A stretch of 64,000 nucleotides of DNA from Tannerellaceae bacterium (GTDB taxonomy: Bacteria > Bacteroidota > Bacteroidia > Bacteroidales > Tannerellaceae): positions 62,001 through 126,000 of the forward strand of contig JAJQFE010000069.1 in assembly GCA_021201295.1 (NCBI GenBank), in the 5' to 3' direction. The notes under the pieces are model-generated. The model did not search any database. It was not told the origin of the DNA and saw nothing but the letters and a program-made list of their open reading frames with translations. A program made the position numbers and the translations under genes. Position 1 is the stretch's first letter; the number at the start of each line of letters is the position of its first letter. This document shows positions 10,639 to 20,529 of this stretch, piece by piece.

Positions 10639-10813
10639 ACGCAGGTTGGTTTATTTTTAACTTAAATATTATTGTTAGCAAAGTTAACAAAAAATAATGT
10701 AACATCAAATGGTGAAAACACGTCTGTCCTGGTTGAAATTTAATATTCACAGCCTCCGGTAAAAAAGATTTTCCTATCCATATTTTATTTTTCTATTTTA
10801 AAAGATTAAAGCG

Positions 10814-10821
10814 TACCTTTG
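10814..10821 (+). promoter_or_regulatory. -7 box for the transglutaminase lipoprotein
   Basis: TACCTTTG matches TAnnTTTG exactly and ends 21 bases before the ATG at 10843. It overlaps an upstream GTG/ATG-like frame extension, which supports the later start. The -33 region is T-rich without a clean TTTG. Confidence 0.6.
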
Positions 10822-10842
10822 TATGGAACAAATATTTACGCT

Positions 10843-13494
10843 ATGAACAAAAATCTATTACTTCTCATCCTGCTCCTATCCGGGATGATCACAGGATGCA
10901 ACAAACAAACGCACTTCATTTCCGACGAAGCAGTCCGGACCGAAGTGGAGAAAGATTTCCAAAACAAACAATCTGCCCTGCCAAAGGGAGATCTTTTTCG
11001 TATCTTTGACCAAAACCTGGATCCAATCGAAAAAGAAGCCCTGATGTTCCTGTATGCTTACATGCCTATCGGAGATATTACAGACTATGAAGGAGAATTC
11101 TATCTGGAAAACATTCAATCCTCCTTACAGGTTCAACAGGAAATGCCCTGGGGCAGGAAAATTCCGGAACATATATTCCGTCATTTTGTCCTGCCGGTCC
11201 GGGTGAACAATGAGAACTTAGACGAAAGCCGGATGGTCTTCTATGAAGAGTTGAAAGACCGGGTGAAAAACCTTGCTTTATATGATGCCGTGCTCGAAGT
11301 GAACCATTGGTGTCATGAGAAAGTGATCTATACTCCTTCCGACTCCCGCACCAATTCGCCTCTGGCATCTGTAAGAACAGCGTATGGCAGATGTGGGGAA
11401 GAATCCACATTCACCGTTGCCGCCTTACGTGCCGTAGGGATTCCGGCCCGTCAGGTATATACTCCCCGCTGGGCACATACCGATGACAATCACGCATGGG
11501 TAGAGGCATGGGTAAATGGTGAATGGATGTTTTTAGGTGCCTGTGAACCGGAACCGGTACTTAACCTGGGCTGGTTCAACGGTCCGGCCTACCGGGGTAT
11601 GCTGATGCACACCAAAGTATTCGGCAAGTACAATGGTCCGGAAGAGATCATGGAAGTGACCGATGGGTACACGGAAATCAATGTAATTGACAACTATGCC
11701 CCCACTGTCAAAGTAGTGGTCACGATTACCGATGAAAACAATCAACCGGTTGAAGGTGCTGCTGTGGAGTTCAAACTATATAATTATGCGGAATTCAACA
11801 CAGTGGCAAACAAGGTCACCGGAAAAGACGGAACCTGTTTCCTCTCTGCCGGTAAAGGAGATATGTTGGTATGGGCAACGAAAAATAATAAATTCGGATA
11901 TAGGAAAGTATCCTTTGGAAAAGACAACGAGGTCACGATCCGTTTATCTAAAACCCCGGGGGATATGGAAACAATTGAACTGGACATTGTACCTCCGGTG
12001 GATGGTGCCATCCCTGCGGAAGTAACAGAAGAACAGATCGCCAGGAATGCCAAACGTCTCTTAGAGGAAGATGACATCCGGAATGCGTATGTAGCTACTT
12101 TTTATACAGAAGAAAAAGCGCAGCAGTTAGCCAAAGAGTTAGGAATTGATCCGGTCCGGACGCAAAATTACCTGATAGGTAGCAGGGGAAACTGGAGAGA
12201 GATTGAAATGTTCCTGCGTCAGGCGGAGAACAAACAGGAAGCGATGGAGCTATTGCAGGTAATTTCGGCCAAAGACCTGAGAGATACACCGGCTTCTGTC
12301 CTTTCAGATCATCTGGACTATTCGGAAAACACCCATCCGGAATTGTTTGAAAAATATATTCTGAATCCTCGTGTAAGCAATGAATTCCTGACACCATATA
12401 AAGGATTCTTCCAAAAAAATATAGATCCGGAGTTAACGACCAAAGCCAAAGAGAACCCGGCGGAGTTAGTGCAGTGGGTAAAAAACAATATCCGGGTAGA
12501 GGATCACCTGAACCCGCAACGGATTCCTATAATGCCGGTAGGTGTATGGAAAGCCCGTGTAGCCGACGCGCACTCCCGCAATATATTCTTTATTTCAGTT
12601 GCACGCAGCTTAGGGATACCGGCACGCATTGAACCAGTGGCAGGAAAGATTCAATATTTTGCTGACGGATGGAAAGATGTGAATTTTGAGGCAACTCAGG
12701 AGACCCTGACTAAACAGGGAAAATTAACTGCCTCTTACCAGGCGATCCAATCGCTGGAAGACCCTAAGTATTACAGTCACTTCACGATCTCCAAAATCCT
12801 TCCGACAGGGAAACTTCAAACCCTGAACTTCCGTGCAAACAGCAATGTGGATATGGGATTAGGTAATACATGGAGTACGCTTCTCAGACAACCGTTAGAT
12901 CTGGATGAAGGAAATTACCTGTTAGTGACCGGTACCCGTCTGGCAAGCGGCGGTGTACTCAGTAACGTTACGTTCTTCAACATTGAAGCAGGCAAAACCA
13001 CTCAGATAGATCTGGTCATGCGTGAAAGCAGTGACGATATTCAGGTGATTGGTAGTCTGGACGCAGAAGCAAAATTTATGTTGGCAGAAAACGGAGCTGA
13101 AACCAGTATTTTAGCCACTACCGGACGCGGCTACTTTATTGTAGCAGTATTAGGAGCACGTCAGGAACCGACCAATCATGCCATGCGTGACATTGCACGG
13201 CTGAATAAAGAGTTCGAAGAATGGGGACGCAGCATGGTCCTGTTGTTCAAAGATGAACAAGGGTGGAATAACTTTGACGCCAAAGAATTCGGAACACTTC
13301 CGGCTACTATTACCTATGGTATTGACAAAGACAACACCATCACAAATATGTTAGTGAAAGCAATGAACCTTCCAAATGGAAACACACTCCCCATCTTTGT
13401 CATCGCCGATACGTTCGGTCGCATCGTATTTGTATCCCAGGGCTACACCATCGGATTAGGAGAACAGATGATGAATGTCATTCATAAATTGTAG
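10843..13494 (+). CDS. Large lipoprotein with tandem transglutaminase-like domains
   Basis: An intact 883-residue exported lipoprotein: the signal peptide ends LLSGMITGCNKQ with Cys19 as lipidation site. A transglutaminase-like domain follows, with Cys184 in YGRCGEEST and His217 in DDNHAWVEAW, consistent with a Cys-His catalytic pair. Next is an Ig/carboxypeptidase-regulatory-like segment (VTITDENNQPVEGAAVEFK). A second transglutaminase-like segment near 570-610 reads VADAHSRNIFFISVARSLGIPARIEP-like, where Ser/His stand in place of the cysteine, so it is probably inactive. The C-terminus resembles a thioredoxin-like fold without a CxxC (FIVAVLGARQEPTNHAM, then LPIFVIADTFGRIVFVSQG). Such proteins are predicted surface peptidases or cross-linkers; substrate unknown. 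I start at ATG 10843 rather than eight codons earlier because of the promoter and signal peptide. Confidence 0.85.
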   Translation: MNKNLLLLILLLSGMITGCNKQTHFISDEAVRTEVEKDFQNKQSALPKGDLFRIFDQNLDPIEKEALMFLYAYMPIGDITDYEGEFYLENIQSSLQVQQEMPWGRKIPEHIFRHFVLPVRVNNENLDESRMVFYEELKDRVKNLALYDAVLEVNHWCHEKVIYTPSDSRTNSPLASVRTAYGRCGEESTFTVAALRAVGIPARQVYTPRWAHTDDNHAWVEAWVNGEWMFLGACEPEPVLNLGWFNGPAYRGMLMHTKVFGKYNGPEEIMEVTDGYTEINVIDNYAPTVKVVVTITDENNQPVEGAAVEFKLYNYAEFNTVANKVTGKDGTCFLSAGKGDMLVWATKNNKFGYRKVSFGKDNEVTIRLSKTPGDMETIELDIVPPVDGAIPAEVTEEQIARNAKRLLEEDDIRNAYVATFYTEEKAQQLAKELGIDPVRTQNYLIGSRGNWREIEMFLRQAENKQEAMELLQVISAKDLRDTPASVLSDHLDYSENTHPELFEKYILNPRVSNEFLTPYKGFFQKNIDPELTTKAKENPAELVQWVKNNIRVEDHLNPQRIPIMPVGVWKARVADAHSRNIFFISVARSLGIPARIEPVAGKIQYFADGWKDVNFEATQETLTKQGKLTASYQAIQSLEDPKYYSHFTISKILPTGKLQTLNFRANSNVDMGLGNTWSTLLRQPLDLDEGNYLLVTGTRLASGGVLSNVTFFNIEAGKTTQIDLVMRESSDDIQVIGSLDAEAKFMLAENGAETSILATTGRGYFIVAVLGARQEPTNHAMRDIARLNKEFEEWGRSMVLLFKDEQGWNNFDAKEFGTLPATITYGIDKDNTITNMLVKAMNLPNGNTLPIFVIADTFGRIVFVSQGYTIGLGEQMMNVIHKL

Positions 13495-13530
13495 GTCTTC
13501 CAATAGATAAGGAGACCTATGATTGATTTC

Positions 13531-13574
13531 ACAAAAAAGACAGAATTGACAAAAGCCAATTCTGTCTTTTTTGT
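13531..13574 (+). terminator. Intrinsic terminator after the transglutaminase gene
   Basis: An 18-base stem, with ACAAAAAAGACAGAATTG paired with its complement across a short loop, ends in a T-run. It starts 36 bases after the stop codon and could work in both directions, although the next minus-strand gene ends 480 bases away. Confidence 0.85.
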
Positions 13575-13674
13575 TCCCCTGTCTTTTTCCCATGGAGGAT
13601 GAGACCGTCATACCCAACAGAAAGGGTAACGAGCTCTTATCCGGAAGATGATGACCTGCTGGCCATTTATGTAC

Positions 13675-13990
13675 GACCTCGTAGGTTGAACAGCAGGGGG
13701 TTCAACCCTGAAGGTCCTGATGTTTAAGGTTTAACCTCATGACCTTTAACCCTGTACCTCCTGGGGTTCAACCTACCGGTTCGGTATCAGGCAGATAGTG
13801 GGTAATAAATAGAAGGATATCCGCTCTGTATCATAGAATTATTCTCTCCTGCTCTTCAGGAGTATCGGCAAAAGTGACCGGAAAGTGACTAAGATTTTTC
13901 AGTCACTTTCTCAGTCACCTGATTTTTGCATGTTATTTATCTAATAATAAGTCTTTTACAGATGAAAAAGTGACTGTGACTGAAAAAAAC
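13675..13990. repeat. Palindrome-rich intergenic region
   Basis: The 564-base gap between convergent genes has no credible ORF. It contains nested inverted repeats built on GGTTnAACC: GTAGGTTGAAC near 13681 pairs with GTTCAACCTAC near 13773, enclosing GGGTTCAACCC, AAGGTC/GACCTT and TAAGGTTTAACCT. A second pair, TTTTTCAGTCAC at 13895-13906 and GTGACTGAAAAA at 13976-13987, lies downstream with extra GTGACT copies. The function is unknown; it may be repeated extragenic palindromes or protein-binding sites. Confidence 0.7.
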
Positions 13991-14058
13991 ATAAAATGAT
14001 TAGTAGAAGAATACAAACTAATGGGAATCAACAAATACTGCTATTCATCTCCTACAGA

Positions 14059-15807
14059 TCAGAAATTAATATTTACGCCAACCATGGCACTGAATCCCTG
14101 CATGGGATAGCCGTAAATATATTCGTATTTCTGGAATAATATATTATTTAATTTAATATAGGCCCCGAAGGTATCATTAAAAGTATAGGTACCTGTCAGA
14201 TTCAACTCACTGATATTTTTCATCTTTACCTCTCTGCCTTGCACAAGGGCTTCTCTTCCGGTCGCCAGATAGTAGTCTAACAGGACGGAAACTTTATCTA
14301 CCGGACGAATCTCCATACCTGCGTTAATTTCCAGATCCGGCTTTCCATAGGCTTCAAAATCCTCATTTACACTCCAGCTATTGTATACTCCTTTCAAGGA
14401 AACATCCAGTAAATTCTGATATGCATATTTCAGTTCTGCCCCACCACGGAACACCTTAGAGTTTAATAAAAGAGCCTGGCTTATATTTCCCCAGTAAGAT
14501 TGATTTACACCGTACGAATTGGACTGATTAAAGAAAAGATCATCATCCGTTATTTTATAACCGGCAAAAATAGTAAACCAGAAACCAGGTGCGACTCCAC
14601 TCTTTAATCCTATGGTTGCATCCAGCCAGGTTCTGGAAGGGATGACACCATAAGAAGGGTCTATATAGCGGTTTATCCGCGAAATATCATAGGCACTGTT
14701 AGACTGGATACGTCCATCTGCTGTTAAATACAACACTGTTTTATCTACTACTTCCACATCTGCCGCAATATCAGGAGAAACAAAGAACTTGCTATAGTCA
14801 CCTGTCGTAAACATGATATTAGCTCCTAACTTCACCTTCCAGTTATCACCGGTAATTTTATAATAAGGAGTCAGCGTAACTTCTGCATAATTTTCAAAAA
14901 GAGGAGCAAAAGAAGTGACCGGACTGAAAAGTTCAGGTTCACTATAATTAAAATAATGGAGCATACCATTTACGCCGACCATCTGGTTTCCCCCAAAGGC
15001 TGAGAACAATCCCACTTTCGCCCTGAAAGCATTCTCTGTCACTTCATCATAATCCGGACTGTAAGCATATTTATAAGAGAAATTCTTAAAATCAATATCC
15101 AATAAATATCCCAGAGAGACCTCTTCGGAAGAGTAAATGCCCGCATGTATATTAATCAACTGGCTGGATTGATTGGTATCCATATCCGGAGTACCGGATG
15201 CAGGATAGAAAGAGGACAGCCAGGGATCATTCAGGTCGTAGCCATAATAGTTGAATCCCGTATATCCATATTTAACTCCCAGATCTAATTTAGCCTTACT
15301 AAAAGTATGGGCAAAAGAAAGACCTCCCAGATTGTCATTCAATTTCGCTTTTACTTTCTCTTCCTCTCCCTGGAGATATTTTACATTTCCGCTGGTGGAA
15401 CGGTGGGAAAAGAAAAGATTTAGCTGGTCTTTCTCTGTATTCAGGATATGATAGCCCAGATCTCCATTGAGGTTCAGATAGGTACCTCCTCCGAAGTTAA
15501 AATACCCCCGGCGTTTATTATACAGCATATCGGTCATCACTTTTCCGGAAGGAAGCAGGTTTATCTCCTTTTCAGGATCAGCAGCCACCGAATAGTTTGC
15601 ATAGTCAATCGGCATTTTTCTTACTTCCGGTTCTTTGACAACCGGCAGCGTATTTACTTTATTCGCATCCTGAACAGAAGGATCATATTCACGCTCCAGC
15701 GTCATTTCCCGGTTCAGATTGTCTGTATTTTCCTGTGCATTCACTGTCAGAGAGGTGGCTCCCAAAAGGATCAGGCAAAAAGCTTTTATGTTATATATTG
15801 TTTTCAT
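14059..15807 (-). CDS. Outer-membrane beta-barrel protein (TonB-receptor-like)
   Basis: This 582-residue protein begins with a signal peptide, MKTIYNIKAFCLILLGATS to VNAQ, then an acidic linker (LEREYDPSVQDANKVNTLP). The remainder is a run of amphipathic strands rich in aromatic residues and ending in F (FSAMVGVNINF), the usual signature of an outer-membrane barrel. It has no recognisable plug domain. It lies 11 bases downstream of a large TPR lipid-layer or periplasmic protein; this TPR/barrel pair recurs in Bacteroidales, which suggests the two act together in envelope assembly or uptake. The exact function is unknown. The frame is intact. Confidence 0.75.
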   Translation of the reverse strand: MKTIYNIKAFCLILLGATSLTVNAQENTDNLNREMTLEREYDPSVQDANKVNTLPVVKEPEVRKMPIDYANYSVAADPEKEINLLPSGKVMTDMLYNKRRGYFNFGGGTYLNLNGDLGYHILNTEKDQLNLFFSHRSTSGNVKYLQGEEEKVKAKLNDNLGGLSFAHTFSKAKLDLGVKYGYTGFNYYGYDLNDPWLSSFYPASGTPDMDTNQSSQLINIHAGIYSSEEVSLGYLLDIDFKNFSYKYAYSPDYDEVTENAFRAKVGLFSAFGGNQMVGVNGMLHYFNYSEPELFSPVTSFAPLFENYAEVTLTPYYKITGDNWKVKLGANIMFTTGDYSKFFVSPDIAADVEVVDKTVLYLTADGRIQSNSAYDISRINRYIDPSYGVIPSRTWLDATIGLKSGVAPGFWFTIFAGYKITDDDLFFNQSNSYGVNQSYWGNISQALLLNSKVFRGGAELKYAYQNLLDVSLKGVYNSWSVNEDFEAYGKPDLEINAGMEIRPVDKVSVLLDYYLATGREALVQGREVKMKNISELNLTGTYTFNDTFGAYIKLNNILFQKYEYIYGYPMQGFSAMVGVNINF

Positions 15808-15818
15808 CTCTTCTGTTA

Positions 15819-18815
15819 TTACTTAAGTTTACTTAATCTGTCTTCGATCATCGCTGCGATATCATCGCTTCCCTGATAGTTATTTTGTAAACTTGTCAGA
15901 TATTGACGGGCCTGGAAGTCATCTCCCTGACGTATATAAATATCTGCCAGCAAAATAAATCCGCGGGCTAACCAATATGGGTAAGGAGTACCATTTTCGA
16001 TAAAGTTCATCAATATCTTCTCCGCTTTTTCATCCTCATTCGTATCGTAATAGATCTGGGACAGCAGATAAGTCGCTTCCGCACCATAGACCGTACGGGT
16101 ATCCTTATTCAACTCCTGTAAATCAGGCAACGCACTGTTAGCCTGATGCTGAGAAATGTAAGCCTTAGCCCTGGTATAACGGGCTTCCGCTATGACTTCC
16201 GGTGAAAGCTTCTGTGCTTTCAGGATCGCATCTGCAGCAATCAACGCATCCTGGGAACGGCCTGTCAGCTGTGCACTGCGCATCACCCCTAACTTAGCGG
16301 CTTCCCGGTTTTCCGGATTTTCTGCCACTAATTCCAGCCGTTTAAAGCTTTCCAGGGCTGCCTCATAGTCTTTTTCAAGATATTCTATTTCTGCTTTACG
16401 GGCCACTGCTTCTTCGAGGAATTTCGGATCCCCACTTTTAGTAACTACCGTGTATAAACGTTTAGCCTCGTTATAGTCTTTCCGGTTGAAAGCAATACTT
16501 GCCAGATAATAATTCGCATTTGCACCAAACGCCCCCTGGGGGAATGTCTGCAAATAATTCACCAGACTCTGGCGGGCTCCGTCGTTATCGCCCCGCATAA
16601 ATAATTTTTCTGCTGCCAGATAGGTCAGGGAGTCCTGTTCCGAAACTTCAAAACGGACACTGCCTCCCAACGAATTCACATAGTTGGCATATGAGTTAAT
16701 ATCGTTCAGCTCAATATACACGGACTTCAGGTCCTGAACAGCCACTTTCGCCTCTTCACTTCCCGGATAATTACTGATTACCCGCTTATAGGCTTCTACT
16801 GATTTCTGAGGCTGATTATCATTAAAATATAATAGTCCTAACTGAATACCTGCTTTACGGGCAAGACTACTTTGCGGGAACTGGCGGATCAGTCTCTCAA
16901 ATGCTTCCGCAGCAGAAGGATAATTCTCTAATAATACATAGGAACGCCCTTTTTCAAACAGGGCATCATCCACATACTGGGATTCCGGGTACTCCTGAAT
17001 CAACCGGTCCATGGTACTGATCTTTCCCCGGTAATCTTTTTGCAGCCCTAAGACATATCCTTTCTGGAACATCGCATAATCTCCGGCTTCGGGTTGCAGA
17101 GAAGCTGCTTTGGTGTAGTTTTCTTCTGCCTGGGCAAACTGGCGGCTGTGGAACAGACAGTCACCGATCCGGTTATGAGCATCCGCATATGAGAGCGCTT
17201 TTTCGTTGGTTTCCTGTTGGAGATATTGTCTGAACCGGCTCAGGGCCTCATTATATCGTTGCATCTTGAAATAGCTGTACCCCAGATTATAGTAGGCCAA
17301 AGCATACATATCCGTATTTCGCTGGCGGGTATTATTCAGATAGGCCTGATAGTCCGTCACAGCTTTGGCATACTCCCCTTTCCGGTAGTACGATTCCCCA
17401 CGCCAGAAATAGGCGTCATTCCATGCCTGCAGGTTATAATTACCAGCAGAGATCACCCGGCTGAAATAGTCTATCGCCTCATTCATATGTACATTGGCAA
17501 AAGACTGAGTACCCAACTGGAAAAGAATATCCTGCTTGGCTTCAAGGATTTTCGTACTCGGACGCTGGATCTTTTCAATGGATCTCAGCGCAGACTGGTA
17601 ATTCTTCGTGGTCAGATAGACCTCTACCAGATAATCATTTACTTTATCTGCATATGTTGATTGTGGAAAGTCATTGAGGAAGTTCTCAAAGATAGTCACT
17701 GACTCCCCAAAACCGGTAAATGAAGTTTCGTGGATCAGGAGAGCATAATTATAGGTAGCAATCTCTTTCACCTGCCTGTCATAAGAGGAGTTGGCTGCTG
17801 CCTGAAAAGCCATACGGGCATTATTCTTATCATGGATCTTCAGATAACTCTGCCCTAAAAACAGGTAGGCATTCTGCGTAAGAGCATCCTGCTCGCGAAC
17901 GGTTTGTCCCAAAGACTGAATGGCCTTATTGTAATCTCCTTTGTTGAAATAGGAAACACCTAAAATATACAGGTCTCCCCTGAGAGGCGTATCTGTGGAT
18001 GACACATATCTGCTCAGATAGTCAATGGCTTTGTCCTGATTACCGGTGTGGTAATAAGCATTTCCGACGATCCGGTACACTTCACTGTTATTTTTACTAT
18101 GGGAAAAAGCCACCAATAATTCTTCTCCATCTGAAATAACTCGGTCATATTTATTCTGAATAAAATAGATCTGGGTGATATAGTACATGGATTGTTCCCG
18201 GTAATCTGGATATTCTTTCAACCGGGTAAACTCAACTAATGCATTGCTATAATCTCCGGTCGCATAATCGATATAAGCAACATAGTAAACAGAAGGATTC
18301 CGGTAGGTCGTACCGATCTGGGAAATCCGTGTGAAATAGGAACAGGAACGATCCATCTCGCCCGTCTGAAGCAAAGAATAAGCCAATCTGAAACTACAGG
18401 CTTCCTGTTGTTCCGTTCCCAGCAAATCGATATCCGCTTCCGACAGCCAGTAAATAGCCTTCTGATATTCTTCCTTAGCAAAGTGTGCGGAACCAATTAA
18501 GAAACTGATCTCATCTTCATGGCGGGAATCCGGATAGGTTTCCAGATACTCCTTCAACAGCTCAGGAGCATTTTCCCGTCCTTGCTCATAGGCAGCATAT
18601 ACCAGCATATAATCCGCCTCCTGGATCAGGTCTGCATCTTTGGCCTGCAATTTGTATGCCTCCAGCTTATCCATACAGCCTGCATAGTTTTTAAGGCTAA
18701 ACATCTCTTTCCCTTCTATAAAAAGGCGTTCAGGTGTTTCAAAACGGTGAGTCCGTTGCGCATTGGTTGTTAAACTGCCTATTACAAGACATAGCGGAAT
18801 AAGTACTCTTTTCAT
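15819..18815 (-). CDS. Large tetratricopeptide-repeat protein
   Basis: A 998-residue exported protein composed almost wholly of TPR units. The signal peptide is MKRVLIPLCLVIGSLTTNA. Repeats with the W/L-G-Y-A-F-A-P pattern are seen throughout, for example AYYHTGNQDKAIDYLSRYV, YLFLGQSYLKIHDKNNARMA and YYNLGYSYFKMQRYNEAL. The ATG at 18815 is chosen because an upstream extension would start at TTG and add residues before the signal peptide. It is followed after 11 bases by the barrel protein and is probably cotranscribed with it. TPR proteins of this size scaffold protein complexes in the periplasm or on the outer membrane. Despite its 3-kb length it has no interruption. Confidence 0.88.
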   Translation of the reverse strand: MKRVLIPLCLVIGSLTTNAQRTHRFETPERLFIEGKEMFSLKNYAGCMDKLEAYKLQAKDADLIQEADYMLVYAAYEQGRENAPELLKEYLETYPDSRHEDEISFLIGSAHFAKEEYQKAIYWLSEADIDLLGTEQQEACSFRLAYSLLQTGEMDRSCSYFTRISQIGTTYRNPSVYYVAYIDYATGDYSNALVEFTRLKEYPDYREQSMYYITQIYFIQNKYDRVISDGEELLVAFSHSKNNSEVYRIVGNAYYHTGNQDKAIDYLSRYVSSTDTPLRGDLYILGVSYFNKGDYNKAIQSLGQTVREQDALTQNAYLFLGQSYLKIHDKNNARMAFQAAANSSYDRQVKEIATYNYALLIHETSFTGFGESVTIFENFLNDFPQSTYADKVNDYLVEVYLTTKNYQSALRSIEKIQRPSTKILEAKQDILFQLGTQSFANVHMNEAIDYFSRVISAGNYNLQAWNDAYFWRGESYYRKGEYAKAVTDYQAYLNNTRQRNTDMYALAYYNLGYSYFKMQRYNEALSRFRQYLQQETNEKALSYADAHNRIGDCLFHSRQFAQAEENYTKAASLQPEAGDYAMFQKGYVLGLQKDYRGKISTMDRLIQEYPESQYVDDALFEKGRSYVLLENYPSAAEAFERLIRQFPQSSLARKAGIQLGLLYFNDNQPQKSVEAYKRVISNYPGSEEAKVAVQDLKSVYIELNDINSYANYVNSLGGSVRFEVSEQDSLTYLAAEKLFMRGDNDGARQSLVNYLQTFPQGAFGANANYYLASIAFNRKDYNEAKRLYTVVTKSGDPKFLEEAVARKAEIEYLEKDYEAALESFKRLELVAENPENREAAKLGVMRSAQLTGRSQDALIAADAILKAQKLSPEVIAEARYTRAKAYISQHQANSALPDLQELNKDTRTVYGAEATYLLSQIYYDTNEDEKAEKILMNFIENGTPYPYWLARGFILLADIYIRQGDDFQARQYLTSLQNNYQGSDDIAAMIEDRLSKLK

Positions 18816-18867
18816 CCTTATGTATTTTTTATACAAGTATTTTAAAATACATGTTTGTTGAATGTTA

Positions 18868-18875
18868 CAAATATA
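18868..18875 (-). promoter_or_regulatory. -7 box for the TPR/barrel operon
   Basis: The minus strand reads TATATTTG, a full TAnnTTTG match, 52 bases before the TPR gene start. Confidence 0.5.
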
Positions 18876-18919
18876 AAGAATACCCCTTAATATAGAGGTA
18901 AAGTAATTTCCAAAAAGAC

Positions 18920-19441
18920 TTAATATTTAGTCCTGTACAGATCAACTGCTTTTTTGATGGAGTCAAGCCCAAACTTTTGCGGGTCCAGCTCTTCCAGCCG
19001 GAGGATCAGGATCTCAGCCGCATCATCACAGGCAACCGCATGGTCAAATTCATCGACTACACATTCAAAAAAGAGATCTAAGGTATGAACGGAAAAACCC
19101 ATAAAAAGGTATATATTAGGTAAAGAAAAAAGATAACGGCATGAAACCGGTACCAATCCGGTCTCCTCTTTTATCTCCCGGACCACGGATTCTTCTGCAG
19201 TTTCATACCTATCCGCAAATCCTCCGGGAAGATCCAGTGTACCGATAGCCAGATCTTTAGCTCTTCTCACGACTAACAATTCTCCTTTGCGGTTCTTCAG
19301 GAAACAGGCTGTTGAGGCAGAAGGATTAAAATAGTAGACAAACCCGCAGGCAGAACATTGTTTTGCTTTTTCATTACGTATTTCAAAATGAGTATCGCCA
19401 CAGGAGGGGCAATATCTGAACTGATCTAAAGGATGGTTCAT
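18920..19441 (-). CDS. NUDIX hydrolase with N-terminal zinc ribbon
   Basis: This 173-residue protein has a zinc ribbon (YCPSCGDTHFE then CSACGFVYYFNP) followed by a NUDIX domain. The NUDIX box is GGFADRYETAEESVVREIKE followed by ETG, fitting the GX5EX7REUXEEXGU pattern. The zinc ribbon is shared with NudC-like NAD pyrophosphatases, but the protein is shorter and the SQPWPFPxS motif of NudC is absent, so the substrate cannot be named. It hydrolyses a nucleoside diphosphate linked to another moiety, in the cytoplasm. Intact, and probably expressed on its own. Confidence 0.85.
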   Translation of the reverse strand: MNHPLDQFRYCPSCGDTHFEIRNEKAKQCSACGFVYYFNPSASTACFLKNRKGELLVVRRAKDLAIGTLDLPGGFADRYETAEESVVREIKEETGLVPVSCRYLFSLPNIYLFMGFSVHTLDLFFECVVDEFDHAVACDDAAEILILRLEELDPQKFGLDSIKKAVDLYRTKY

Positions 19442-19509
19442 CGGATCTGGATTTGAATAGAAAAGGGTGACCTGAAAGCCACCCTTCTATACCATTGGAA
19501 AAATTCAGT

Positions 19510-20478
19510 TTACACCTCTTTTACTTCCCAACCCAAAGCACTGGCTCCTAAAACAGCAGCGTCACTTTCTTTCAGTTGAGAGAATAATAATTTAGTTTTA
19601 CCGGCAAATACTTTCAGAATGTTTTTATCCAGAGCTTCCCGGATTGGATTCATGATCAGATCTCCGGCTTTTGTCAGACCTCCGAACAAGATAATAGCTT
19701 CAGGACTTGAGAAAGCAATGAAATCAGCAAAAGCTTCACCCAGCATATGTCCGGTTGCTTCAAAAATTTCCAAGGCGATCTTGTCATTCTTCATAGCTGC
19801 ATCAAACACATCTTTGGATGTGATCTCATCCGGATCCAGATCACGTAACACACTTTCGTCGTGACGGATTTCCAGATATTCGCGTGCCGTACGTGCCACA
19901 CCTGTTGCAGAAGCGTATGCTTCCAGACAGCCCTGACGACCACAACCGCAAACGCGGCCATTGTTCCGGCGAATAATTACGTGGCCCAGCTCACCGGCAA
20001 AACCATCGTGTCCATACACCAAGTTTCCACCGATCACAATACCACTACCTACACCTGTACCTAAAGTAATTACAATAAAGTCTTTCAGACCACGTGCAGC
20101 ACCATACGTCATTTCCCCAATAGCTGCAGCATTGGCATCATTGGTCAAAGTAACAGGAATATTATCCAGTTTTTCACTGATCAGTTGTGCCAAAGGAATT
20201 TTTCCTTTCCATGGCAGGTTTGGAGCAAATTCAATACAACCGTTAAAGTAGTTACCATTCGGAGCCCCTACACCAATACCTTTGATCTTATCCAGACCAC
20301 CAGCCTGATCAATTACCAGTTCCAGAGCTTTAGCCAAATCTGCAACATAGTCATTTACATCAGCATATTTGCCAGTCTTGATTGAACCACTATACAAGAT
20401 TGTACCTCTTGCGTCTACTACACCAAACACCGAATTAGTACCGCCTATATCGATACCGACAACATAAGGTTTCTCCAT
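19510..20478 (-). CDS. ROK-family sugar kinase (glucokinase-like)
   Basis: A 322-residue ROK protein with the ATP motif VGIDIGGTNSVFGVVD at the N-terminus, the phosphate-binding VITLGTGVGSGIVI, and the zinc-binding CGCGRQGCLEAYAS. The sugar-binding GHDGFAGELGHVII contains the family E-x-G-H. No helix-turn-helix precedes it, so it is a kinase rather than a NagC/Mlc repressor. Glucose, GlcNAc or ManNAc are possible substrates; it may complement the amino-sugar genes nagB and murQ elsewhere in the window. A longer frame adds 13 residues upstream; the ATG at 20478 places the ROK motif where it normally starts. Confidence 0.87.
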   Translation of the reverse strand: MEKPYVVGIDIGGTNSVFGVVDARGTILYSGSIKTGKYADVNDYVADLAKALELVIDQAGGLDKIKGIGVGAPNGNYFNGCIEFAPNLPWKGKIPLAQLISEKLDNIPVTLTNDANAAAIGEMTYGAARGLKDFIVITLGTGVGSGIVIGGNLVYGHDGFAGELGHVIIRRNNGRVCGCGRQGCLEAYASATGVARTAREYLEIRHDESVLRDLDPDEITSKDVFDAAMKNDKIALEIFEATGHMLGEAFADFIAFSSPEAIILFGGLTKAGDLIMNPIREALDKNILKVFAGKTKLLFSQLKESDAAVLGASALGWEVKEV

Positions 20479-20521
20479 GATTTTATATTTAGGATTAATA
20501 ATGCTCGTATAAACCAAAAAG

Positions 20522-20529
20522 CAAATATA
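20522..20529 (-). promoter_or_regulatory. -7 box for the ROK kinase
   Basis: The minus strand reads TATATTTG, 43 bases before the ATG. The rest of the 364-base gap up to 20842 holds a weak hairpin (ACCTGTTT/AAACAGGT near 20706 and 20732) and the promoter of the divergent gene; no ORF is credible. Confidence 0.45.
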
